A stretch of DNA of 64,000 nucleotides from Ryuthela nishihirai (GCA_038380435.1 JAWZYU010000001.1:15542001-15606000), one strand, 5' to 3'. Positions 22,121-34,796 are shown, counted from the stretch's first letter. Notes: generated from the sequence alone by a model not told the origin. Numbers and translations: made by a program.

Positions 22121-24550
22121 ACCTTTTCGTTTATCCATAAAAAGAAAGAGAAAAAAAAATGTAGATATTTACTGATGGTGAGACGGACGAACAGACCACA
22201 AAACGGAAACAAAATCTCAAATTAATCAATGATTAAGACAATTGTTACTTGTTGACATAAAATTCAAGACATGATTTTACTGGAGAAATAAATTTTGCCG
22301 TGGCTCAAATCCCACTTATGTCAAAACTCATTTTATTAATAAAATTTTTTCTTGAATTCTATTCAGATGGGTAATCTGTCTTTACTATTGATTGATTATT
22401 GCATTAATACCGCATTGGTATGAGTAACTATCTAATTTATATCACCTCTAGAAATATTGAAACGGTTGCTGAAAAATTGGAAGTATTTATAGTCACAATT
22501 TGCTGAATATGAACTAGTAATTGATAATTTAGTGGTTTATAGCTCTGACCATTTGTGGTATCTGTGAAACGTGGGTTTGCTATCTACTGCAGCAAAACTA
22601 ATTTTTTCAGCAAAATAAGTACTTTAACCCGTAGTTCAAGATTGGAAAAGCTATAGTGAAATGGTAGAAACTAAATTGATTTACTAGGAAGAAAATCACG
22701 AAGTTGCCGTTTATTGAATATCAAATTGCATAGCAAAAATATGATAATTTAAAACATTTATGAACAAAAAGGTCTGGTGGAACGGTTTTTGCACTTTTCA
22801 GTCAATGTCCCCTTGAAATTGCTCAGGAGAAATGTTCTCTTGAACAATGTATTCTCCCTTTGTCATGGTTCTGGAAATTCCACTCAGCTCTCATCAAAAT
22901 TCACTGTAATGTTAGGTGAAGCAACAATTGTAGATTGTTGCTGAGACTGGCTTTCTTGATTTGCATAAATCAACAACGTCTGATGGACAGGTTGGCTGAT
23001 AGGAAGCTCTCTGTATACGAAGGAAGATATACGAAGCTGCAAGTTGCGCTAGCGATGCATCATGCTGTAATGTTTAAGACATGAAACCCATGGGAATTCC
23101 GCAGAGACATAGCGATGCGTGTTCAAGTCAGACGCCTCGTTTACTGAAAGAGATGCCTTGATTGATTACCCTTCTACAGCAGTGTCAAAAGTCTTCAAAA
23201 ACTGGCGGAGAATTGACTGGCACCAACCCATTCTGCAAAATAAATGGCGTTAAACTGAGTGCATTACAGCATAGATAGATTGATGACACGTTATAGTCCA
23301 TCCCACTTAGTTCTAGCCCTGTTGGATTAAAGATCGGGTTTCTAGCTGCTGTGGGTCGGAAGCGATCCTTCGAAAGAGAACTTCTGGATGCACTGCCGTC
23401 GCCAACCCTCTGAATGGCTCTGAAACGTTATGAGCAGTATGTGTGGAGAGCTATGAATGAAGTTATCGATGGACTTATGCTTGGCGCCAAAGTAGCAGGG
23501 TGGAAACCTGCGAAGAAATTATCGGTGATGAGAGTTATCAATACTTTTCGCGCCAAACTTTTGGCGTTGATTTATACTTACTATACACTAGCCTGCAATA
23601 TGTTGATACAAAATATTCAGTCCTTTATACTCTTCATTCCTACGTCTTTAATGTAGGAAATCGTAAGTGCATGCTATCTTAATTTTGAAACATTATTTTA
23701 TGTCAAGACTACCAAAATAACATTCCATGGACCATATTATTCCGTGGACCAAAATAGCATTCCATGGCCAACAGAGAATTCTGAAAGATAGATAAAGAAG
23801 CTATGCAAAAGAAATTGATGAGCTTTCAAAACGGAGCTATACAAAAGAAATTGATGAAATATTTTAAATATATTAAATGCGTATGATTTTATTATTCCGG
23901 TTTCATGATTTAAAACCATTGATTGGCGAACTACAGCCTGTATTAGTAATTAGCACAGCCTCGAAGTATTCGTGAATCCAGAAAAAGTAAAAAATGAAAC
24001 TTTTAACGTTAAATTCTCTTTAATGCAAACTCTGTAAGAGGACTGGATCTGGGGGGCGGGGGGGGGGGGGGAACGGGACCATGCCCAACCCTTTGAAAAT
24101 TCTAAGTAAGTGTAATGGAGGTCAAAAGGCAATAAATTCGTGTACATTCCATCGTTTTTAAAAACCTCTAAAACGAAGGGTTATAACCACCTGTTCTTTC
24201 TTACCCTCAAAACGAAGGGGAAAATATGTGAAGGATTGTTCTACTATAAGTTCGAACGCGAAAACCGTATCTAACAATTAGTATATAAAAATAAAACCTT
24301 GTGAAATTGGAAATATTGTGGACATGACCGTAAGGGTAACGGAGGCAAAATATTAAACTTATTTCTAATTGACACACTTTTCAAGAACGTTTTGAAGACC
24401 TGTGAAATGGAGGGGCAAATGTTATGCTGTATTGGAAACCCAGTCTCTTGATTTCCTATTTTACATTTTTTCAGCTCGATTGTTTTCTTATCCGTCCCTC
24501 AATTTGCTTATAGAGCTGGGCTTGGTTGTGAACAATAATAAAAAAACACC
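22121..24550. other. Unassigned DNA with weak coding-like patches
   Basis: At about 23029-22889 the minus strand has an open stretch containing SQPVHQTLLIYANQESQSQQQ and then NITVNFDES before a stop. At 23414-23656 a plus-strand frame reads MALKRYEQYVWRAMNEV. Neither has splice or family support. A G-rich run (ggggggcggggggggggggg) lies at 24051-24071. Confidence 0.35.
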
Positions 24551-24559
24551 CCTTTCATT

Positions 24560-25230
24560 CTTTCCCTTAAAGAAAGGGAAAATGTTAAGTCATTCTACCA
24601 TATCTTCGAACGTGGCTACCTCGCCTACAGTACGAATTAGGTCTCAAACGAAAAGCTCACACGAGGACGTTCAGAGATTACTTCGAATTAGGTCTCAAAT
24701 GAAAAGCTCATATGAGGACTTTAAGAGATTACTTCGAATTATGTCCCCTCACCATTCGTCCTCCAAAAAATGGAACCTGAAATTTTACTGGGGTCGACCT
24801 TAACGAGTTATGTCTCAAATTAAACCTTGCGATGTCTCATATATCATGGGCTACCTCAAATACGACCCTTTCCCCCTCACCCCACAAAAAAGGAGGAGAA
24901 AAGTGATCGAGAGTTATGAGTCATATATCAAATGAAAGTTTCGGAAAAGAAGTATATTTAGTGACAAAGAAAAAATATATATTAAAAATTTTTGAAAATA
25001 CTTATATTCCTTATTTTACGCCCTAAAAAGTAGAAAATAAAGCATATCGATGGTGCAATCAGTCACTGAACTCATATTCACTTCAAAGGAAGATAGGGAG
25101 CCGGAAATTTTGTTGAGTAGGTAAATCGGCGCCCTATCTGCCTTTGAAGCGAATACGAATTCAGTGACTATTAGTATCATCGATATGCTTTAGCTTTATT
25201 TTCTACTTTTTAGGGTGCTTATAAGGAAGA
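24560..25230. repeat. Dispersed repeat, copy 1 (partner at 59290-59880)
   Basis: It shares, in the same order and orientation as 59290-59880, the blocks aaaagctcatatgaggac, cttcgaattatg, a GGTCGACCTTAA / GATCGACCTTAA block, catgggctacctc, and the terminal fold-back described separately. No coding capacity is evident. It is probably a non-autonomous transposon or a segment of one. Confidence 0.65.
25019..25216. repeat. Fold-back element, arms about 90 bp
   Basis: The left arm begins ccctaaaaagtagaaaataaagc, and the right arm is its complement ending tactttttaggg. The arms continue through catcgat, cagtcactgaa and ttcacttcaaagg. A second copy is at 59637-59870. The structure is that of a palindromic MITE. 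Confidence 0.75.
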
Positions 25231-25895
25231 CAAGTATTTGTTTTAATTTATACGTATGTTTCCATGCTCATTTCGTCACATATAATTCTTATGCTTGACG
25301 CAGCACGTTTTTTCCTGTACCATTCTTTGGAGAGTCAGCAGTGTTTCTCATTTAAAATATCCTTCTTTTTACTTTGTCTCTTAATTCGTATCCGTTTTCA
25401 CTTGAAATAAGAGTTTCCATGATTCATAAAAAATCCTATGAAAATATGCACAGATACAAAAAAGTTTTTATTCGTAAATGCAGCTGTATAATATTAAGTT
25501 CCACTTAATATTTATTTTCAAATACATTATCATTGATTACAAAAAATTACGATAAACATTTATTAGAACATTTCAAGCAACCGAATCGTGAGAAAAGGTT
25601 CATTTAGTCTCAGTAAATGAAATGAATATGGGGGGAAAAGAAATAAACTTTTCATCAGCAAGAATATACCTCGATGTAAAAAGGCGAACTTTTCAGAAAG
25701 GTACTTTATCGAAGCAATAATCCAGAGTTTTCTATGATCATCTGGAATTAAAAAAATATAGGATTGTGCAAGATATACAATTTTAATGTCATCTTTTCTC
25801 AACCTTCTACGCTATCAGCAAAGAATATAAAACTTCTGATTGAATTGAAATGGGGAATGCGATATATGCATGATAAGCTTATTTACATTCCTAGG
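25231..25895. other. Unassigned AT-rich DNA
   Basis: Nothing recognised. Confidence 0.5.
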
Positions 25896-26400
25896 ATCTT
25901 CTCTAGGGTTGCGTTCGTCTAGTTTGTTTCTAACTCCACTTCTTTATATTCAACGACTCTTCTTCTCAAAATCTCCTTTTCCTCATCGCTTTCTCCCCAC
26001 CATTTCTCTATTTCTTCCGTAGTTTTCTCTTTTTCCTTCCACTTGTTTCCATTTCCGCATTTTTGGACACCTACCATCCTCCATTCCATTCATACCATTT
26101 TCTTTACTCTAACGTTTTCGTTTAGTCCCATAATTCTTTTAATTTTCTCCTCTCACATTCTATCCATTCTTTGCTTTCGAGCACTTTCGCTACAGAAAGT
26201 CTTTACAATTTCTCTTACCCTAGATCTTAATTGTTCTACCAGCGTCTATGTTTCTGCTCCAAAGAGCACAAACAACTGTATTAAACATCGTTTTTTATCT
26301 GTTTCGCTCTTGTTCTATCTCACAAAACTGAATTTAGCATTCTTATTGCTCTCCTTACTTCTGCTCCTTCTGCTTTCATTTCCTACATGAATGCACCATT
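25896..26400 (-). pseudogene. Possible LINE C-terminal relic
   Basis: The minus strand is purine-rich and, in broken frames, encodes basic stretches. One is FGAET*TLVEQLRSRVREI near 26265-26205, which recalls the YGxETWxL block downstream of LINE reverse transcriptases; another is an EEIEKWWGESDEEKE tract near 26000. Stops are frequent. No YADD or endonuclease motif remains, so the assignment is tentative. Confidence 0.35.
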
Positions 26401-27199
26401 TTGCTGGATGAGGATGATATACATAAACAATATAAGTGAAAAATAAAGGTATTTTCGCATTCACTGTACAAAGCTAAAATAAATGTAAAAGAAAGTATAA
26501 ATACTACCAAACGGAATATCATTTATAGAAATAGAATTAGTTTCAGTGAAAGATAGTTCACCAATGATGTATGACTCAAACTTTACATGTTTTGGCAACT
26601 TTTTAAAAATTAATCGATTTAAAAAAAATACATCATATATTGTGTCGCTTTGTTAAAGCTGATACAGATGTGCTATTATTATATGCCTTCATGTGTATTT
26701 TTTGTTTATTGTTTGTAACGATAATTTCTTATAACTCTGAGTAAACATTTGTTACTTTAAAAAATACAATCCTTCTCTTTTTCAAGAGGGAAATTTTTAA
26801 ATTCCGGTGATTATAAAATAACTTCTGGGTTGCAATTTTATAATAATCTTCGGATGCAAATGCTTCTGAGACTTCAAACTTTGGACCAATGTTATCGTGG
26901 AATGGGCAAAATATCGTTAATATTTTGCCCCAATAAGTGTATTAGTTTTTCATAAACCATAGTGAAAAGTGATCTGAGGAGGCAGTTCCATTAAACCGCT
27001 GACAGGAAAGCAAAGCGGAGGATAGGTACAGCTATATTATCACATTATCCAACAAGTCATGCTTGTTTCATATATTCACAAGATTGCACATGTGTTAGCT
27101 CTGCAATCTTGTTTTAAGTTTTACAGTTGTGAATTGTCAGTCTACAGGCAACCTTTGATTAATGTAGAGTGTTGCTTTTGTCTTTAATCGTCAAAACAA
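26401..27199. other. Unassigned AT-rich DNA
   Basis: No supported feature. Confidence 0.5.
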
Positions 27200-27292
27200 C
27201 GTGAAGTCTTAAGATGAGCACATTAGGCATATTATGAAGTACGAATTTGATAAAGGGAATAACGGAAATGTAGTGACTAAAAATATTTAAGA
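27200..27292 (+). pseudogene. Mariner-like transposase N-terminal fragment
   Basis: The plus strand reads EHIRHIMKYEFDKGNNGN and then VVTKNI. This matches the start of mariner transposases (helix-turn-helix of the type IRHxMLYEFxxGxNA). It ends at a stop near 27286. The rest of the gene is not found downstream. Confidence 0.5.
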
Positions 27293-28289
27293 ATAGAAAC
27301 CCCCACGCCAAACTTTGGCGTGAAACTCTTCGATAAGTTCATTCACATCAAGCGTAAACCGATAGATAACTTCATTCACAAAGCAGGAGACGGCATCGCC
27401 CAAGAAATCTCTGACGTCTTTAGAGGGATCACTCCCCACCCACGACAGCTAGTCACACCAAGAGGATGAGAACTGAGCGAGACCGCCCTACAAATTTGGG
27501 ACCGATCGCTCAAGTGGTCACAGAACCACGGAAAAATTGCCAATTTCTGCCACGTGTTTCTGCCCGCCCGGAATTACGTCTATTATATAATAAGAGTATG
27601 GAGAAGTGTTTGAAACACGAGAAATTGTTCCTAGGCTATTTAGAATTGTCTATTTCTTAGAATAATTAAAAAATGTAATTCATAAAATCAAGTTTTAGAA
27701 ATGTCCCTTCTATGCAAAATGTAAAACGATTACGTCAAGAAACATTTTCGTACTGTCAATGCATTCCAACATCATATGCTATAAAAATCACCCCACATAT
27801 ATGCAATCAAGTGTTATTTTTAAATATAGATCAGTGATTCTCAAATTTTTCCTGTATCGGACCCCCTTACCATCGATGGAATTTTTCGACTCCTTAAAAG
27901 TTTTAATAGTGCTAATGGGTAACGTAACGTAATAATGTGTGGCAATCCCGGTGTTCCGCAATACAGAGACTGCACTACACATTGAGGGAGTTGCCACGAA
28001 ACCACATCCACTAGCAGAGATAATTAGAAAAAGGCAAATAATATTATTTTATTAGTAATTATACAGCATAAAAAGTATTTGTCTTTTATTTCTTAAATTT
28101 AAAAAGTGCCACCTAAATTTTAAATTTCTACCATAAACATATAACTTGCAACATTCGTTAATGTTCTGGCATTTCGATATTTAGTACCTTGAACTATGTA
28201 ATTAAAATTACTTAAAGATTTAATGCGAATTATAATATTTAATTAGTGCCAATCCAGCTAAAAAAGAGTTTTCCTATTATCTCTTAAAA
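27293..28289. other. Unassigned DNA
   Basis: 27298-27322 is a small inverted motif around cgccaaactttggcg. A frame at 27466-27660 has no family match that I know. Confidence 0.4.
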
Positions 28290-29110
28290 CAGTTGCGTTT
28301 CCCACTCACTTTACGCGTAAGAGGTCAACTCATTGCTGCCAATAGAACCTTAATGGCCTTCACATTCCAGCACCAAAATTTCAAACTTTTGACGTGAATA
28401 TATCATTTACAATATTGGTTTTAAAATTTAAAATTTTAAAATAAATTTTAAAATTTAAAATTTGCAATATTCGTTTTGGAATTTTTGATTGTTTTCCACC
28501 GTTACAGGACGCAATTTTAACTTTTGGGAGATTCGAAAAGTACCAATCGTAATATTTCATCAATACCTATCTAACTTGAAAATAATTTTAAATTTATTTT
28601 AAAGCAAACAGTTACGTTTGCTCACCCTCCCTGGAGCAAAGGGTCATCTCATTGTTGCCAATAAAAACTTCAAGGCCTTCACAGTTCATTACCAAAATTT
28701 CAAATTTCTAGTGAAATGCACAGTTTGTAATTTTCGACTTTTTACACCGTTAGAGGGCATAATTATAGCGTTTGAGAGATTCGGAAAGTGTCAATCGTAA
28801 TAGTTCATCAGTACCTACTGAATACAAAAAAATTATTAGTTTATCTCTAAAAACAAACAGTTATCTCTTAAAGGAATAAAGTTGCATTTTCACACCCATT
28901 GGGTCTAATGGATAATCTCGTTGTTACCAATGGAAACTTCACATATCGGCACCAAAATTTCGAATTTCTAGCATAAATATGTTATTTGCAATATTCGTTT
29001 AAAATTAAGAATTTACAATTTCTTCCACCGTTAGAGGGAGCATTTATATGTTTTGGATATTCGGAAAGTGCGAATTGTAATATTTCATCAATACCTAATG
29101 AACCCTAAAA
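28290..29110. repeat. Decayed tandem repeat, about 250-280 bp units
   Basis: Three units can be aligned by taatatttcatcaataccta (about 28550, 28797 and 29080) and by caccaaaatttcaaattt with ccaccgttagaggg. Length varies because of insertions such as an aaaattttaaa palindrome near 28425-28460. The solitary unit at 21810 belongs to the same family. Confidence 0.7.
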
Positions 29111-29162
29111 GAATTTTCAATTTATCTCCAAATAAATGTTGGATGTGTACAGAAGGACAGGG

Positions 29163-29240
29163 TTTGGTTATTTTTACCTCTGAGCGCACTTTTTTGCACA
29201 TAATGGGCTAAATGGCCAGATTAGAAAGACCACGAGAATC
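29163..29240 (-). mobile_element. SINE family B, 3' fragment
   Basis: The bases acctctgagcgcacttttttgcac and gggctaaatggccag are the family-B 3' end in minus orientation. The copy breaks off after about 75 bases. Confidence 0.75.
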
Positions 29241-29472
29241 AATGGTCGATCTGTGGTCGAATTACGACCACCGATCGCCATTGTTTCAAAACAAAGAATC
29301 GCTAAAAATAATCTCTTCCTTTATGATCAAATATTGTTATTAATAACTATTAATAGAAAGAAAATCGCCTGAAGCGATCTGAAGGAATTCGTTGCAGCGA
29401 ATTCTTATTAAAAAGAAGCGAAGCGAAGAAGCTATTTTTAATAATTCAACGAATATCATTCGAGTTGTTTTT

Positions 29473-29553
29473 ATGACCGGAAGAGAAGCCAACGATGTAG
29501 TCACGAGGGAAATTCATTTCCAATTGCTGCTGAAGTTAGATTTTTCCAGCACT
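29473..29553 (+). CDS. Weak candidate first coding exon
   Basis: An ATG at 29473 opens 27 codons beginning MTGREANDVVTREIHF, followed at 29554 by GTGAGT, a consensus 5' splice donor. The frame closes 9 bases after the donor. No acceptor-linked partner exon is established. I give it low weight. Confidence 0.2.
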
Positions 29554-29559
29554 GTGAGT

Positions 29560-30575
29560 TCATGAGGGAGAAGAGCAAAACAGAATGGTTTCATCGACTG
29601 CCACTGAGCAACAAAAATGTTTTACGGAAAGAAATAATAATAATAACATTGGGCAGAATTGGCGAGGGTAACATAGTTGGTTTTAGCTTCTACTGGAGTC
29701 AAATGTATTGTCGAGAATAAGTCTTACGGGCATTTCTCCTTTGCGGATGAAATTCTTAATCAAGCAGGTGCTACCAATAAGTCAGGGACCGATGGAATTC
29801 ACTCAGCTTCATTTATTTATATAAATATCCTAATGATAATGCCCTTGGGGGTATTATTATTGCACATCCAATTGCTGCTGGAGGTACTCGATGATACCAA
29901 TAACGGGAAGGAATGCCATGAGCAAAAGGAGGGACAAAATTCTGTTGGTATGTAACGTATTTGATAAGACGGTCCAAAACTATTAGCTTGTCTATCAATC
30001 GCGGAAAAACGTCAACAAAAATTCTAAATATATATACTGGTCAAGGATTTAGTATTTATTAAACAAATTTAGCGATCGCTTTTGGTCGTTTTTGAAAATA
30101 ATCTTTTCCTACCTGTGGCGCAGTATTTTCGAAAAGAATATTTATATGATAAAAATTCATAATGATGCAGGCAATCATTGGAATTTTTTTGCGATAACAA
30201 AAAATAAATCCACCCGCAAGTAAACAATCGATCTCCATGGCTTCACTGGAGGGTGGTGATGGTTGGGGGTGGAGCTAGAAAAAATGATCGGGCAATTAAT
30301 TTATATTTAATAATGTCAGGTATAGAAAAAAATTAATTCCGTTTCATTAACGAAATTTAACTATTTTCTTTATGCTTTTGTTTTCAGAAGATACGATTAA
30401 TATTTTTATTAATATAAAACCTTTTTGTACACGTATTTTCGAAAATAAGTTCCTCCCCATTTTTGGGGGGAGGATTATTTTTTTTTCTTAGTGTATTATG
30501 ACACATGCTTTGCCAAATTATTCTGAGCACCTACTAATACGTATACGGTCAGAACCTTTTTCTTCCCGCATTTGC
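29560..30575. other. Unassigned DNA
   Basis: Open frames occur at 29677-29955, but without a recognisable domain. The rest is AT-rich. Confidence 0.4.
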
Positions 30576-30579
30576 AACT

Positions 30580-31130
30580 ATTGAGAAGCATTTTTTGAGA
30601 CCATCCTCCATACACTTTCGATATTGTGCCCCGTGATTTTCTTCTGAGTTCCATCACCTTCGCTACGGATGCTCATGTTCAGGGGTGGAAATGGGTTTTC
30701 AGATCTAGGTCTGTTATGATCTGATGCAGAATCTGTTAAAAAAAAGACCACACAGTAGACATATCAATGTTAAACAAATGCATAAAAAAGCTGTTTAACA
30801 GCCCAGAAATTATGGCCAAAAACATTACAGAGAAGTGAACATACAGTGGAGCTGTTTCTTGTCGCTAAATATACGGTATCAAAAATACCTCTTAAAATTA
30901 GGGATAGGGCTGCTAGAACTAGTGAATGGCGTGTTCCAATGTTTCTCCTCTATTTCCAGCCCTGGTCCTGTCCATCGCGCTCCAACGATGAGTCCCCTTT
31001 TGAAGTAAGTCAGATCAGCCTTTTTACCAATGTTACATTTGATTTTCCTTTGCACCATGCCTTTATGACTTTTATAGGACTTCGTAGTGACTTGGAATAC
31101 TGAGGTCAGTAAGAAATGTTGCATACATTG
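30580..31130 (-). pseudogene. Tc1-like transposase N-terminal relic
   Basis: On the minus strand, IGKKADLTYFKRGLIVGAR near 31040-30985 matches the N-terminal start of a Tc1-like family (KKxDLSxFxRGxIVGAR). About 300 bases further, near 30665-30615, MELRRKSRGTISKVYGGW is the second helix-turn-helix stretch of the same domain. The two are separated by foreign sequence. The catalytic domain is absent. A related relic is at 47705-47935. Confidence 0.6.
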
Positions 31131-32104
31131 AAATGTTTCATGGTATTCGCGCATGTAGCAGTGTTCGTAATAGTTTGTCCAGGCAGTGTATGTATGATTA
31201 CTGTATTCGCAGCTGAGCTCAAAAATAAATGGCTCGACCTAAATATTTCTGCCTTGAAACACTGATTCCCCCCTCTCCCTGAAAAAATTTCTGTCAATGC
31301 CCATGTCAGGCGGAAATGCCGAATAGAATCAGAGCTTTTCGAACCATCCTATCAATAAATTTGATTTTCTCTAATCTTGACTTTATTAAACACTAAGAAT
31401 TTATAAAATCCATCACAATTTAGCAAACGAAGTTTAAAAGACAAACCTTGCTCAAAAAGTGGTCATTTCTTTTCCGTTAAATGATAATATCCTGTCTTTC
31501 GAAGATTATATACTTCGAGTAAAACAAAGAAGACGTGCAAATAGCTCTGACTGAAAATCGATTCGATAAAGCTATTTATAATACCTTGTTCTCTTTCCTT
31601 ATATCTCTCTATCTATTATTATTTTGCCCAAATGATCAATGGGCATTCCAAGAGACGGTTTTTGAAAAGTGGGCAATGCGTAAGAAAATATTTGTACCAT
31701 TTATATTGAGAGTTTCCAAGAATAGAGTCAATAGATCTGTTTCTTACACAGCCAGATATTTTAGTTGTTAATATTTAAACAAGAAGTTTAATCATACGTC
31801 CTTTTATATTGCATATTTGCTTCTGACATGTTAAGGTCAAAAGACAGAACTGAAGATGTTTAAATATTGATTCAACTCTTTATTTCAACTTCAGGTAATT
31901 TCGATTTCGAAGCTATAAAGAAAAATAAATAATTCCGGAACCGAACTGAGATGCACAAATAAAGCTCTTACTTTTGCGCGTAATCCTTTTTACTGAAAGG
32001 ATTTTACATTTGCTGAAAGGATTTTGCACGTAATCCTTTCAGAAAAATGCTGTTGATTCCATAAATGATGTAACAAGCGAATATATATATACATAAACAA
32101 ACAA
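31131..32104. other. Unassigned DNA
   Basis: A block at about 31195-31305 (cgacctaaatatttct, then ctccctgaaaaaatttctg) recurs diverged at 59990-60115. Nothing else is recognised. Confidence 0.4.
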
Positions 32105-32200
32105 ATAAATAAATACCCCCTGAAGCAGCTGCTTGCCACAGAGGTCTGACAGGAGCCTGTCAGTTTATGTGCCATAGTAGGTCTGTGAGGATGGCAGGAT
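32105..32200 (-). mobile_element. SINE family A, 5'-truncated
   Basis: The complement of the family-A body: aaataaataaataccccctg, then cttgccacagaggtctgaca, ending in the ctgtgaggatggcag block. It has an AAAT-repeat tail on the left. The tRNA-like head is missing. Confidence 0.7.
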
Positions 32201-32324
32201 ATATAACAAAATATATTCCTAAAATTTTACTAATGAAGATTTCTAGAGATTCTGCATTTTATAATATACCTGTAGTGATGAAACAGTATGGTAAAGTCCA
32301 AGATGATTTTAATTGTCAGCCCCT

Positions 32325-32630
32325 TTCCTTCTGAGAAAAGCCTCGTCATCTTCGACCGATAAACTTTTTAACTGCGGCAACACCTGCCAGTCGACCATCT
32401 TGGTTTTTGACAAAGCCCCCCCCCCCCAGTGTTGTTGTTAATATCATTCTCTCTGTCAGCAAATCCTTCTGAAAAAAACTTGGTGATCGTTGACCTATAA
32501 ATTATTTTCCTGGTGGCAACACCTTCTAAGCGGCCATGATGTTGTTCATAATGTCATACCCCCACCTGTAAAGCCCTTCCTGATCTTTCACCTATGAACC
32601 TTTTCCTGGGGTAACAGCTACTAATCCTTC
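32325..32630. repeat. Decayed tandem repeat, about 105-140 bp units
   Basis: Three units share ccttctgagaaaagcctcgt-like starts, cgaccgataaactttt and a gcggcaacacct / ggtggcaacacct block, at about 32328, 32466 and 32574. A C-run (cccccccccc) sits at 32418-32427. Confidence 0.55.
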
Positions 32631-32803
32631 ATTTCGTGGAAATAAACGAAGTCGCTTAGTTCACCAAGTCGAAGCAAACCCATCTTGTTTCGGAAAATCC
32701 TAAGGAAGGGAAGTAAACAACTCAGAATAAGTTAGTAATCCTAGATTTTAAAACTCTTGCACTGAAGCGAGCTTTAAATGAGCAGTTTTTCTTCTTCTTT
32801 TAG

Positions 32804-32988
32804 ATCACGAACCATGTGGTATCAAACACGAAACACCCTCTGTGCCTACGGCTACTATGGAACGTTGGCGCTTAAAGCCAAAACTAGAGGAGAATTTTAG
32901 GCGACCTCCTAAATCTTTATCGGATGTTATGACTAAAATATCATCGACCAAAACCAGCTTTTTTCAGAACGAAATTCTAAAGATCTAA
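32804..32988 (+). CDS. Candidate terminal exon of an unidentified host gene
   Basis: A polypyrimidine acceptor, tttttcttcttcttttag, ends at 32803. The next 60 codons (from 32806) are open with natural-looking composition, starting HEPCGIKHETPSVPTATM and including KPKLEENFRRPP and SLSDVMTKISS. They stop at TAA 32986-32988. AATAAA at 33060-33065 could be the polyadenylation signal. I do not recognise the family. A flanking repeat (aacccatcttgttt at 32679 and 33037) leaves open that it belongs to a mobile element. Confidence 0.42.
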
Positions 32989-33065
32989 AAATTTTCAAGT
33001 CCAACTAAATCCTCCCATGTTGGATAGTGGCATCAATCAAACCCATCTTGTTTTGGGGAAATAAA

Positions 33066-34609
33066 CAAACTAGTCCCCGTTTTTAACTTAAAATCATGCC
33101 GCAACTCTTATTTGTAACTGCCGGTTCAAAGTTTTACGCCCACAAGCCATATGATCGGTGGTGAGATTGAGTCTATGCTACTTTTATCTGTGTGGGAGTA
33201 CAAGAGATCAAATATTTTTCGTATTTTTAAATAATGGACCCATTATTTTTCTCACAAAAACCGAATGATTGATGAACCAATAATTAACTATACCATGAGA
33301 TCTTCTTGGTTTAATGTTACACGCGACCACGGGGACGGTAAGGGAAATAAAAGGTTGCTCTCTTCGTTAAGTTAATATAAATATAAATATTTCCACTACT
33401 GTAAGGATCAAATGGACTTGAATCAGTTGCTTCTCTTTAATTTCCTTATTTCAATATTCTGCAGACTTTAATGTTTTTCCAATACTTTGTAGTCCTTATA
33501 TTAATATTTCCTACTCTACTGACTAGTGTATTTGTTGATTCTTTGCATTCATTTCTACTTGATTCTGTATAAGTGACGTTCCCAAAACCACTATCCACAT
33601 TATGCTATTCTCAACTCTTCAGAATTTAATAAATTTTGTTGTAAACTTGTGCGAAGCACCAAGTGGCAACGTTACTATTAAAAATGGTCCAAAATTTTTA
33701 ACTCCTTCACGATCAGAGCGAAATAGTACAGCTATTGATAATGAGACCATGTAGCTTAAAAACATTTCTGCACCCCACTGCAATCATCCTTCTATTGCTA
33801 CCATAGAGTGATTGTTCAAAGAAATTCACACCTTTTTTGTGTAGTAAAAATTATTTTCAAATCACTCTCATTTTTAAGACCCTTCTATAATCAGTACTGA
33901 GTTATCTGTAAAAATTTGAAATGCCTACGCTACCCACGAAAATATTTATTTTCAAGTAAGAAAATGCAGGACCAGTCAACCAACCAATGGCCGTTCCTGA
34001 TTATTTAGACACGTTTCAATAACCAATAATCACCTAATGTTGCCTCTAAACTGAATAACCTAACATTGACTTCCTCAACAGCTTCCTGATAAGATCAGTT
34101 AACAGATTCAGGTATCGCATGAAAGCTGTTAAATAATCACTGGCACACGACACACAGTTCTTTAACGAAAGGTATGCGAAAAATCAAGATTTACTGTCAT
34201 AATGCACTTTGCTACATTGCTTGTGAAGAATATGAATCTAAATATTTCAAATACGGGAAGAATTTTAATAGTAACAAACTGTCTCTGGTTACGGTTTCTT
34301 TACACTGTTGTAAATTTTGATATACAAAGATTTGGGCCTCGTTTTGTTATTCACTATTCAGAAGAGAATAGAATGTTGTAAAATATTCTCCCGACTCAAA
34401 GCATGTTTGATGGACGGTAAAAGAATAATAAAGATTTGTTCTGTGTTCCAATGAAGACTGGTTCTAAATATTACAAATAATGTGAAGATTGGACTTCTAA
34501 AAACTCGGCTTCTATCTAAAAGTTTACACATTGTGTTAGAAAAACCTTTGTCCTTCCAGTTAATGTTACACTCTTTTTCGCAATTCTAGAAAAATAATAA
34601 TCATTTTTT
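33066..34609. other. Unassigned AT-rich DNA
   Basis: No supported gene or repeat. Confidence 0.5.
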
Positions 34610-34796
34610 ATGGTGCTAATGATCAAATGTTGTGAGGAAAACCACAACTTTAGTTTTAATGAAGGATTCGAAGATACATTATATTTTCCATTCAGAAGTG
34701 ATTACATTTTATGCTTACTGTTGTTCCAGCAACGTCTTAAAGTTTGCCTGTCTCAAGATATTAGTTTTAAATTTATGTTTTTTGCATTTATTTTAG

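Noticed and set aside
27298..27322. CRISPR- or phage-like repeat signals
   Set aside because: The short inverted cgccaaactttggcg motif is isolated; there is no array, leader or associated gene, and the DNA is eukaryotic.
27293..27660. Solo LTR
   Set aside because: A TATA-like stretch and a GC-richer patch are present, but I found no TG...CA ends, no target duplication and no second copy.
29677..29955. Thiolase-like stretches (NKSGTDG, and GGIIIAHPIAAGG in another frame)
   Set aside because: They resemble two thiolase signatures, but lie in different frames, only ~20 codons apart where thiolases need ~100, and each is one residue short. Most likely chance.
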